From DATKMG01 sp035541995 (lineage in GTDB: Bacteria; Acidobacteriota; Terriglobia; Versatilivoradales; Versatilivoraceae), in contig DATKMG010000087.1 of the NCBI GenBank assembly GCA_035541995.1, positions 1 through 6,965 on the forward strand: a stretch of 6,965 bases of DNA, given 5' to 3'. This document shows positions 1 through 6,553 of the stretch, one piece after another. The notes under the pieces are model-generated. The model searched no databases, was not told the DNA's origin, and saw only the letters and a program-made list of their open reading frames with translations. The translations under genes and the position numbers were made by a program. How positions within the stretch are numbered: position 1 is the stretch's first letter; every line of letters starts with the position of its first letter.

Positions 1-2010
1 CTGGTCGAGGAACCACAGACGCTGCTGGGCAAACGACAACGGGCAAGGCTCGGTTGCACTCCTCCGCGGAATGGTCACGTTCTCGGAGGGCGGATGGGGT
101 CTCACTCTATCGTCGGCCCGCATGGCCAGTCGCCGGGTCACCAGCTCTGCCAACTGGGCCACAGTTGGCCTCTCGAACAGGCTTTGCATCGACAGCTCGA
201 CCTGGAAGTCACGGCGCAACCGGAATAACACCTGGGCTGCCTTCAGCGAGTCACCACCTGACCGGAAGAAGTTGTCATGGATACCAGGTCGATCGACACC
301 TAATACACTGGCCCAGATTTCTGACAGATCTTGCTCAACAGGTGAACGGGGTGCAGTGAAACCGGCCGGCCTCTTGCCTGGCAGCACCAGGTCAAGTTTT
401 TCTGCCAAGCCGATACGCTGCAGTTTTCCGGTCGGGCCTATCGGGATCTCATCTACGATCACGATCTGCTGCGGTACCTTGAAACCGGCGAGGCGCGTCG
501 CGGCGAACTGGCGGATCTCCTGGATCAGGGGTTCGAGTCCCCGATCGTTCGGCTGTTGGGAACAGCCCATCTGAACACCTGACTTGAGCACGATTGCAGC
601 TGCAACATCTTCGCCGAGGGTCGAATGAGCCACTGGAAACGTAACAGCCTGCGCGACCGCCGGGTGTCCCAGGAGGACTTCTTCCACCTCTCGTGGTGAG
701 ATTTTCTCCCCTCCACGATTGATGATCTCTTTGAGACGGCCGGTGATAAAAAGGTAACCCTCAGTATCCAGATGGCCTGCATCGCCAGTGCGGAGCCACC
801 CCCGGACAAAGGCGCTGCCCTGGGTTTCCGGATCATTTTCATAGGCCAGCATCACGTTCGTGCCGCGGATCACGATCTCGCCGCTTTGGCCCGGCGGGAC
901 TATCCTGCCCGCCTCATCCATAATCGCCACATCCGGCCCCGCGGCCAGACCTACCGAACCCGGCTTTCGCCGGCTCGGTGCCAGCCGGTTGCTGGCAATC
1001 TGCGGAGCAGCCTCCGTCATACCGTAGGCCTCGATGAATGGGACACGGAAGACACGTTCCATCTCCATCATCAACTGCCGCGGCATCGCCGAGGAGGCGG
1101 AACGGATGAATCGCAGTGGAGAGGTCGCTATGATGCCAGGATGATAAACGGCATTCTTCAGGATCTCTTGGTGGATGGTGGGCGCCGCCGAATACCACGT
1201 AGGGCGAAACTCCTCCATCCATTGAAAGAATCGAGGACCGGAAAAGCCTTCCGTGCAAACGACGCTCGCGCCCGCCGCCAGAGAAGCAAAGATCGTGCTC
1301 AAACCGTGAATGTGAAACAACGGCATCACATTCAGGCAACGGTCGCTTTCAACCAACTCGACTGCAGCGCAAATATTGTGTGCGGAAGCGCAAATGTTAC
1401 GATGTGTCAAGGGCACCCGTTTCGGTCGAGCAGCCGTTCCGGAAGTGTGGAGCGCCAACGCGACATCGCCCGACTGCGCCAAACCCCCTTTCAGGGGTTC
1501 AGACCCCCTGAAATCCGAGTGTTCGGAACCGGGTACCTGAACGTTCAGGTTTAGGGTAAAGAGACCCGCCTCCCCACCGTTCACAGGTGTTAATTCAAGG
1601 ATTGGGATGCCACGAGCTTGGGCAACAGCGATTGCCGGCGATGCGCTTCCAGATGGAACCAGCAGTGCCCTGCACTGTAGATCAGAGAGATAGAATTCGA
1701 ACTCGCTGGCGCGATACGCGGGATTAAGCGGGGCGCACGTGGCACAGGAGGCGATGGCGATAAAAGCCGCGGCCATTTCCGGGCCCTCGGGGAGCACCAC
1801 CGCCACACGGTCATTCCGGCCGACGCCGAAAGAATTGAGCTCCTTCACGATGTCGACCAGGAGGCGGTTCAAACGACCGTAAGTAAGGGGCCTGCGTCCC
1901 GGGGCGAGAATCGCAACGGCATCGGGATTCCGATCGGCCTGCTCGTGGACCAGTTGACGAAGACAACAGTGCCGGGTCCGATCAATGAATTGGACAGGAT
2001 CGGCGCTCAT
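1..2010 (-). CDS. NRPS loading module, CoA-ligase-type A domain, PCP and start of a C domain (partial, 3' end beyond window)
   Basis: The frame is open for 670 codons from ATG at 2010 to base 1, with no stop. Adenylation domain, about residues 15-540: P-loop HTSGTAARPKRVPLTH (188-203), AYGMTEA (328-334), LRTGD (406-410), GRLKEIINRGGEKISPREVE (424-443), and GPTGKLQR with catalytic Lys529. The A8 form (INRGGEKISP) is that of acyl-CoA synthetases, not the VKIRGYRIE form of amino-acid-activating NRPS domains, so a carboxylic acid is the likely substrate (inference). Carrier domain, about 555-630: DNFFRSGGDSL with phosphopantetheine site Ser588. Residues 656-670 (CPLSFAQQRLWFLDQ) are the C1 core motif of a condensation domain, which continues outside the window. 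With no C domain before the A domain, this reads as an initiation module handing its acyl group to the next module. It lies 40 bases after the stop of the upstream A-PCP-ThDP gene and is probably cotranscribed. Odd: two related inserts at residues 157-174 and 479-496. The exact substrate is unknown. Confidence 0.95.
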   Translation of the reverse strand, partial: MSADPVQFIDRTRHCCLRQLVHEQADRNPDAVAILAPGRRPLTYGRLNRLLVDIVKELNSFGVGRNDRVAVVLPEGPEMAAAFIAIASCATCAPLNPAYRASEFEFYLSDLQCRALLVPSGSASPAIAVAQARGIPILELTPVNGGEAGLFTLNLNVQVPGSEHSDFRGSEPLKGGLAQSGDVALALHTSGTAARPKRVPLTHRNICASAHNICAAVELVESDRCLNVMPLFHIHGLSTIFASLAAGASVVCTEGFSGPRFFQWMEEFRPTWYSAAPTIHQEILKNAVYHPGIIATSPLRFIRSASSAMPRQLMMEMERVFRVPFIEAYGMTEAAPQIASNRLAPSRRKPGSVGLAAGPDVAIMDEAGRIVPPGQSGEIVIRGTNVMLAYENDPETQGSAFVRGWLRTGDAGHLDTEGYLFITGRLKEIINRGGEKISPREVEEVLLGHPAVAQAVTFPVAHSTLGEDVAAAIVLKSGVQMGCSQQPNDRGLEPLIQEIRQFAATRLAGFKVPQQIVIVDEIPIGPTGKLQRIGLAEKLDLVLPGKRPAGFTAPRSPVEQDLSEIWASVLGVDRPGIHDNFFRSGGDSLKAAQVLFRLRRDFQVELSMQSLFERPTVAQLAELVTRRLAMRADDRVRPHPPSENVTIPRRSATEPCPLSFAQQRLWFLDQ
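523..576. repeat. Palindrome-rich in-frame insert, copy 2
   Basis: Aligned without gaps to 1491-1542, bases 525-576 match at 34 of 52 positions by my hand count, including the first ten (TCAGGGGTTC). It contains GGGG-7-CCCC (528-542) and a perfect 7-base hairpin GGCTGTT-GGG-AACAGCC (551-567). It encodes VQMGCSQQPNDRGLEPLI (residues 479-496) between the IVLKSG strand and the EIRQFAATRLAGFKVP helix of the A-domain C-terminal subdomain. From memory of the family, about a dozen more residues are present here than usual. Confidence 0.5.
1489..1550. repeat. Palindrome-rich in-frame insert, copy 1
   Basis: It contains a perfect 9-base inverted repeat, TTTCAGGGG (1489-1497) and CCCCTGAAA (1505-1513), around a 7-base loop. 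It also contains a perfect 16-base palindrome ACCTGAACGTTCAGGT at 1535-1550. It lies inside the second NRPS gene and encodes residues 154-174 there, in the loop before the P-loop motif of the A domain. The 18 residues VQVPGSEHSDFRGSEPLK (157-174) resemble copy 2 (bases 523-576). Confidence 0.6.
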
Positions 2011-2031
2011 AGTTCGCTCCCTCCTCCGCAT
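2011..2031 (-). promoter_or_regulatory. Strong Shine-Dalgarno deciding the start at 2010
   Basis: On the minus strand the sequence is GGAGGAGGGAGCGAACT directly before the ATG, an unusually purine-rich ribosome binding site at normal spacing. An in-frame ATG at 2031 would add seven residues (MRRRERT), but the Shine-Dalgarno would then lie inside the coding sequence and nothing comparable precedes that ATG. I therefore chose 2010. Confidence 0.75.
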
Positions 2032-2050
2032 TGTTGAAGCGCTGCACAGA

Positions 2051-5000
2051 TCACGTCTCCGACATCCGCTCCAAGGGTCGGGATGACGAGACGCAGATGT
2101 CAACAAGGGCGGAACGACCGCGGCGTACTTCGTTAAGCGCCTCCCGAAGAACCAACTTGAGTATCGCCGGATCCTCCACGGACCTGGCCCACAAGCCCAT
2201 GGCTTCTGCCACCTTAGAATAGAGAGGCGGTTTCGGCAGATCGCACCCCGGATAGTTGCCTGTCTTCCTAGCGTAGCCCTCAGGAGCTATACCCAAGATC
2301 GCTTCGGTGGTTGCAGCATATGCCTGATTGTTGAAGATCACCGTCAGGAAAGGACTGCGGGACTGCTCGGCTGCCCAATAGGCAGCGATAGGAGAACCGA
2401 ACACCCAGGAGCCATCTCCTACCGTGCAGATGATCGTTTTGGAGGGGGAGGCAAGCTTGGCACCCAGGGCGGCTCCAAGGCCCCAACCAAGGCCGGACCC
2501 GAGGCTTTGATAGTAGGTTCCGGGCGCGTTTAGCTGAAGATAGTGCCAAAGGACTGGATTATTGCTGACAGCCTCGCTGACGATCACAGTGTCGTTATCC
2601 ACAATTTCGCTCAAGCAATACGCGGCCCATTCAGGTGCCATCGGCTGTCGCGTCGCCAGATCAAGGGCTCTCTGCCGCCATCCCGCCCTTTGCACCTGAT
2701 GCTCCGTGGTCACAACACGGCGTCGAGCTTCAATCCGTGTCCGATCTGCGGGGCTCAGCCGCCGCTCAACTTCCTCGGCCAGGCCTGCCATTGCCTGCGA
2801 CGAGTCGGCCTGAATGGCCAAATCCACCGGGAATCCCCAAATCGGGATATCCCGTTTGAAGGGATCAATATCCACGTGAATGATTCGGCATTCAGACGGT
2901 GGTCTACCCTGCGTTGGGACCCATGGAACGTCGTGATCGAGAACCAGAACGCAGTCAGCTTGTTGCAAGTAACGAATGGCCCAGAATCCGAGATGAAGGG
3001 GGTGACTCGAAGGGAAATTGAGTCGGTGGCGTGACTCCACAACTGGCACCGCGAGCGCCTCGGCGAGTCTCACCAGAGAGGCCACGGCTTTGGGATTGCG
3101 GCCCGCATAGGCCACAAGAATCAATGGTCTGTCGGCCTCAATCAGCCACTGAGCTGCCCGCGAAAGGCTCTCAGGGTCAGCCGCCAGCGTGGAAATCGCC
3201 TGTGCGCGCTGGGACCTAGAGATCGGCGCCTCCATCTTCTCCATGAGCACTTCTCTCGGGAGAGTCAGATATACAGGGCCGGCCGGTTCCGTGCCGGCTA
3301 CCTGGAACGCTCGCTGTATCGCTACGTGGAGATTTTCCCGGCAGGTCAGCTCGTAGTGCCACTTGACGTAATTCTGCACGATGCTCGCCTGGCTGAACTG
3401 CTCTTGTATCCAGTGGATATAGCGATTCCGCCCACCAGGCAGACTGCCATCCTGAGTGTAAGGCGATCTCCCAGCACAGATAATCACCCCCGCGCGACCC
3501 CGCTGTGCATTGTGTAGGTTCGCGCCGATGTTTTGGGTGCCCACGTCCACGTGAACCAGGACTACCTGAGGTCTGCCGCTGACCATGAAGTAGCCGTGTG
3601 CAGCTGCCATGGCCACAGACTCATGAAGACAGAGGACCAGCTCGGGAGTGCGGCGTCCCTGAGCTTTAAACTTGGCGATGGATTCCTGGATCGGCGCGGT
3701 ACCGCTGCCGGGATTGATGAAGATGTGATCGACATCGTAAGCATTAAGCAGCTCAATATACCCGTCGGAGACGTTGTCGATCTGCAAACACCGTAGTTCT
3801 GTACCTGTTTCTTTCCTGCCTGAACTTATTGCAGACAGTGTCCCTGATGTTGAAGAAGACCCCCGACGACTACCCGTAGGGGAATGATCTGTCGTGGATA
3901 GTCTGCTCTTTATGAGAGCGGCAAGTTGCCGAATAGTCGCGCCCTGAAAGAATTCGGGGGGAGCCAGTCGGATCCTGTAGAGCCGCTCTATCCAGCTCAG
4001 AACCATCATGACGGAGATCGAATCCCCGCCGAGGTCAAGGAAGTTGTCGTCATAATCGAAACCATCAAGCCGCAATGCGACCCTCCAAATATCCGCCAGC
4101 CTTTCCTCGAGCGTGGCTGGCATGCCTGATACGGAGCTTTCAAGAGGGAGGGGCTCGCGCCATTGCATTTCAAGCTGCAGCTTGTCGACTTTGCCCGTCA
4201 GGGTCGTCGGCAACGTGGGGATCGATTGAAAACGGGCAGGTATTTTCCACTCGGGCAAATATGCCCGGAGTTGTTCACGAAGTGTAGATGGATCGAACTG
4301 AACTCCGTCCTTCAGCACTACGAACGCCAGGAGCCGGTCTTCGTCCTCTTCCTTCCGGACAATGGTAACCGCCTCACACACCTCATTCAGCTTCAACAAT
4401 GCGGAATCCACTTCGCGTGTGTCCACCCGGTAGCCCCTAATCTTCACCTGGCCATCCCGTCTCCCGAGAAACACAAAACTGCCATCGGGCAAGAACCGCC
4501 CGAGGTCACCGGTTCGATAGATCCGCTGGCCGGGAACGTCAGGGTCAGGCTTGAAGACCATAGCCGTCTCTTCCGGGTGTTGCCAGTAGCCTTCGGCAAT
4601 ATAGGGGCTTTTGACAACTAACTCTCCTACCTCGCCGGCAGCGACAATTCGGCCTGCTTCGTCAATCAGCTCGAGACACTTATCCGCCACCGGCCGGCCG
4701 GCCCCAAGGTTTGACTCCAGACCTGATTCCATGCGTGCCACACACAGGAGGCCGGTCTCGGTTGTGGAATAGCGATGCATCAGGACGCAGGAGCCTGCAA
4801 AATGCCGCTTCCAATTCTCCACATCGGACGGTAGGACAACGTCTCCAGCCAGGGCTACTAACCTTACCGAAGGGAACAGATTCTCCCCTTCCAGGGTGGA
4901 AAGGAATCTTCGAAACAGGAGAACGGGCGGGTGCAGAAGGGTGATTTGCTCATTTTCAATCCACTCCCGAAAGGCCGATAGCCCTTGTGAAGCGATGTCA

Positions 5001-5719
5001 AACACACACACAGTGGCGCCGTGGAGAAGAGCCCCGAACATGTCAGATTCAGACGCCGAAAAGCTGCAATGGGTCACCAGAGACTGCCGATCCGCCGGCG
5101 TGATGGCATCGTGTTGTGCGGAGAGCCAGACACGATGCAGAACCGCCCGGTGGCATTTCACTACTCCCTTAGGTTGGCCTGTCGTCCCGGAGGTATAGAA
5201 AATCGTCGACGGGTCCTGTGGACTTGTCACAATCTGCGGATTTTCGTCGGGATACCCCACAGTGATCTCATCAAGATTCAGAATAGGACAAGTCCCAGCT
5301 GTTAGGTTTCGGGCATGGGACTCAAAGAGGGAGTTCGTCAGAACCAATTCCGGTACTGCATCTCGTAAGGTTTCCGCTTGTGCCGTGGCCGGCATCCTTG
5401 GATGGATGGCCAAGTAGGTCTTCTCAGCCTTCAGTGCGGCAAGCGTGGCGATGACCATCTCTGGAGAATGGTCCAACAGATAGGGAACACACCCGACACC
5501 GGGTTGCGTGCGCTCCCGGATGGCGTGTGCGATCCGGTTTGCCTGCCTGTTCAAATCCCGGTACGTCCAGCGCCGGCCGTTGCCAGCGAGTGCAGTGTGA
5601 TTTGGAAACCGGCAGACAACTTGTTCGAAACGCAACGGTACCGTCTGCTCGATATCCGCCCGCGTAAACGGTAGACTGCAGAGCCGGTCGGCTTCACCGG
5701 TTTTAAGCGCTTTTTCCAC
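2051..5719 (-). CDS. Fused adenylation - carrier protein - ThDP-dependent (acetolactate synthase-like) enzyme
   Basis: Complete protein of 1222 residues, GTG start, TGA stop. A domain, about 25-520: FYTSGTTGQPKGVV (174-187), YSTTETG (317-323), YRTGDLG (401-407), GRRDGQVKIRGYRVD (419-433), and LTGKVDK with catalytic Lys510. The A4 segment reads FSASESDMF (220-228), where amino-acid-activating domains have FDAS/FDVS. The Asp that binds the alpha-amino group (Asp235 of GrsA) is thus Ser221, pointing to a non-amino acid substrate. PCP, about 535-605: DNFLDLGGDSI, phosphopantetheine site Ser567. Linker 608-640 is rich in Ser, Thr and Gly. ThDP enzyme, about 645-1210: PYR domain with the probable catalytic Glu700 (CLHESVAMAAAHGY), central domain about 850-985, and PP domain with LGSGLGWGLGAALG (1072-1085) and the GDG...NN metal/ThDP motif (1101-1131). 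The ThDP part alone is a full-length family member of about 570 residues. Family chemistry is 2-keto acid decarboxylation and carboligation. The substrate and product here, and whether the ThDP domain acts on the PCP-bound acyl group, are inference. No condensation or thioesterase domain is present. Confidence 0.95.
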   Translation of the reverse strand: MEKALKTGEADRLCSLPFTRADIEQTVPLRFEQVVCRFPNHTALAGNGRRWTYRDLNRQANRIAHAIRERTQPGVGCVPYLLDHSPEMVIATLAALKAEKTYLAIHPRMPATAQAETLRDAVPELVLTNSLFESHARNLTAGTCPILNLDEITVGYPDENPQIVTSPQDPSTIFYTSGTTGQPKGVVKCHRAVLHRVWLSAQHDAITPADRQSLVTHCSFSASESDMFGALLHGATVCVFDIASQGLSAFREWIENEQITLLHPPVLLFRRFLSTLEGENLFPSVRLVALAGDVVLPSDVENWKRHFAGSCVLMHRYSTTETGLLCVARMESGLESNLGAGRPVADKCLELIDEAGRIVAAGEVGELVVKSPYIAEGYWQHPEETAMVFKPDPDVPGQRIYRTGDLGRFLPDGSFVFLGRRDGQVKIRGYRVDTREVDSALLKLNEVCEAVTIVRKEEDEDRLLAFVVLKDGVQFDPSTLREQLRAYLPEWKIPARFQSIPTLPTTLTGKVDKLQLEMQWREPLPLESSVSGMPATLEERLADIWRVALRLDGFDYDDNFLDLGGDSISVMMVLSWIERLYRIRLAPPEFFQGATIRQLAALIKSRLSTTDHSPTGSRRGSSSTSGTLSAISSGRKETGTELRCLQIDNVSDGYIELLNAYDVDHIFINPGSGTAPIQESIAKFKAQGRRTPELVLCLHESVAMAAAHGYFMVSGRPQVVLVHVDVGTQNIGANLHNAQRGRAGVIICAGRSPYTQDGSLPGGRNRYIHWIQEQFSQASIVQNYVKWHYELTCRENLHVAIQRAFQVAGTEPAGPVYLTLPREVLMEKMEAPISRSQRAQAISTLAADPESLSRAAQWLIEADRPLILVAYAGRNPKAVASLVRLAEALAVPVVESRHRLNFPSSHPLHLGFWAIRYLQQADCVLVLDHDVPWVPTQGRPPSECRIIHVDIDPFKRDIPIWGFPVDLAIQADSSQAMAGLAEEVERRLSPADRTRIEARRRVVTTEHQVQRAGWRQRALDLATRQPMAPEWAAYCLSEIVDNDTVIVSEAVSNNPVLWHYLQLNAPGTYYQSLGSGLGWGLGAALGAKLASPSKTIICTVGDGSWVFGSPIAAYWAAEQSRSPFLTVIFNNQAYAATTEAILGIAPEGYARKTGNYPGCDLPKPPLYSKVAEAMGLWARSVEDPAILKLVLREALNEVRRGRSALVDICVSSSRPLERMSET

Positions 5720-5735
5720 AAATCTCTCGCTTGAT
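5720..5735 (-). promoter_or_regulatory. Weak ribosome binding site before GTG start
   Basis: The minus strand reads AAGCGAGAGATTTGTG, so the only purine-rich stretch (GCGAGAGA) ends three bases before the GTG at 5719. The upstream in-frame sequence has no ATG or GTG before a TAG at about 5750, and residues 1-25 lead straight into the A domain, so 5719 is the best start. The weak site contrasts with the strong one of the downstream gene. Confidence 0.45.
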
Positions 5736-5941
5736 CTTATAACCGCATTCTAGAGCAAGAAGACCACATCATGCATGAATTCCGTTCTTGACTTCTCCGT
5801 TGCGCACATTCCAAAGCCCATGGTATGAGTCCACAGAAGGGCGATTCAGGCGCTTTTCAGTGGATATAAAAGGCATAAGTTCCATCCGTCGTCTTACAAA
5901 TTTAAGACCAAATTGAATTTATGTTTACTCTTATAGGCGCC

Positions 5942-5951
5942 GGTAGGCACA
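5942..5951 (+). repeat. Direct repeat GGTAGGCACA, copy 1
   Basis: The 10-mer GGTAGGCACA occurs here and again at 6314-6323 in the same orientation, 372 bases apart. The two copies bracket the AT-rich stretch with the doubtful small ORF. It is too short to prove anything alone. Confidence 0.3.
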
Positions 5952-6041
5952 AACTACGATTCTTCAGATGATTAGCTTCGTAGCCGCCGTATCCCATTGT
6001 TTTTCAACTCTCGCCGAGGGGATGGAACCCTTTTTCCCTTA

Positions 6042-6260
6042 ATGTCCAATAAACGTCAACAAAAGGATCAGTTTGGGAATCCCTTATGTCGGTTAGGTCT
6101 CAAATTTTGCCATGAATTCCAGCAATATGGCGGATTGATTCAGGACCCGTTGGAGACCGAGGGATTGGATTATTGGGGTCGGTTAGCAAATACCGCGGCT
6201 AATGGAGACATCGTGAGGAATCGGTCTGGGTCTAGCACAACGGGATCGACGATAGTATAA
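6042..6260 (+). CDS. Doubtful small hypothetical ORF (72 aa), divergent from the NRPS genes
   Basis: ATG at 6042 to TAA at 6258-6260. The frame stays open upstream to a TTG at 5997. The product begins MSNKRQQKDQFG and has a soluble, mixed composition (several Gln, Asn, Gly) with no membrane segment or motif I recognise. There is no Shine-Dalgarno close to the ATG; a GAGGGGATGG lies about 20 bases before it. It is the longest frame in the AT-rich stretch, but at this length it may well be chance or a decayed gene. No function is proposed. Confidence 0.2.
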   Translation: MSNKRQQKDQFGNPLCRLGLKFCHEFQQYGGLIQDPLETEGLDYWGRLANTAANGDIVRNRSGSSTTGSTIV

Positions 6261-6313
6261 TCAAGCCAGCGTTAAGGATGTCCCGCACAGCGCTTAGTCC
6301 TTTCTTAATGACT

Positions 6314-6323
6314 GGTAGGCACA
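6314..6323 (+). repeat. Direct repeat GGTAGGCACA, copy 2
   Basis: Second copy of the 10-mer also found at 5942-5951. Just after it come GTGGGC (6326-6331) and GCCCAC (6347-6352), a 6-base inverted repeat with a 15-base spacer. The position next to the mobile-element remnant leaves open that it marks an element end. Confidence 0.3.
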
Positions 6324-6466
6324 CTGTGGGCGGGCGACCAGCGGGAGCCCACGCAAGGCGTGTGTTTTTGGCGAAGTGGCAATGTCCTGCGCCGCGCTGG
6401 TCTACAATGTAATCATGGATCTGACGCCGACATACGAAGACTAAACCGGGTTGGATCGTCGGAAGG

Positions 6467-6496
6467 CCACGCCTCGCTGAAATGTGCTCAGCGTGG
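6467..6496. repeat. Inverted repeat, bulged hairpin
   Basis: CCACGC (6467-6472) can pair with GCGTGG (6491-6496). Alternatively CGCTGA (6475-6480) pairs with TCAGCG (6488-6493) around a 7-base loop. No T-run follows on either strand, so it does not look like an intrinsic terminator. It lies in the non-coding stretch below the transposase remnant and may be part of it. Confidence 0.35.
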
Positions 6497-6553
6497 ATAC
6501 CAACTGGCGGCTAATCACCGACGTTTTTATGGATCCTTCTCGCTGGCAAACCT

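Larger units (their letters stand above)
5720..6553. other. Upstream intergenic region, no recognised gene
   Basis: About 830 bases between the ThDP-fusion gene and the transposase remnant. The part from 5720 to 6265 is visibly richer in A and T than the coding regions, with runs such as AAATTTAAGACCAAATTGAATTT-like sequence around 5898-5920. The operon promoter should be here, but I find no convincing -35/-10 pair on the minus strand. Apart from a doubtful 72-codon ORF, a 10-base direct repeat and two inverted repeats listed separately, I see no RNA gene, terminator or CRISPR unit. Confidence 0.7.

Noticed and set aside
526..545. tRNA T-arm look-alike GGGGTTCGAGTCCCC on the plus strand
   Set aside because: No acceptor, D or anticodon arm can be found before it, no CCA-type end follows, and it lies within a conserved protein-coding frame. 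The similar segment at 1494-1508 makes the repeat explanation better.
914..1339. Idea that the 1-2010 gene is broken by frameshifts, because short minus frames appear in it
   Set aside because: Direct translation from 2010 to 1 gives 670 codons without a stop and with all core motifs in order. The short minus frames are in another register.
772..1554. 260-codon open frame on the plus strand
   Set aside because: It is antisense to the adenylation domain at 1-2010, has an Arg/His-rich composition typical of reverse-strand shadows of GC-rich genes, and no family features.
2010..2031. Alternative ATG at 2031 for the second gene
   Set aside because: It is in frame but would place the strong GGAGGAGG ribosome site inside the gene and has no site of its own.
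5720..5960. Minus-strand promoter boxes such as TATAAG near 5733 and 5931
   Set aside because: None has a -35 element at 16-18 bases, and the one near 5733 would leave too short a leader.
6233..6261. TATAAT at 6256-6261 as a plus-strand promoter
   Set aside because: The matching -35 position reads TAGCAC, unlike TTGACA, and no credible plus-strand gene follows.
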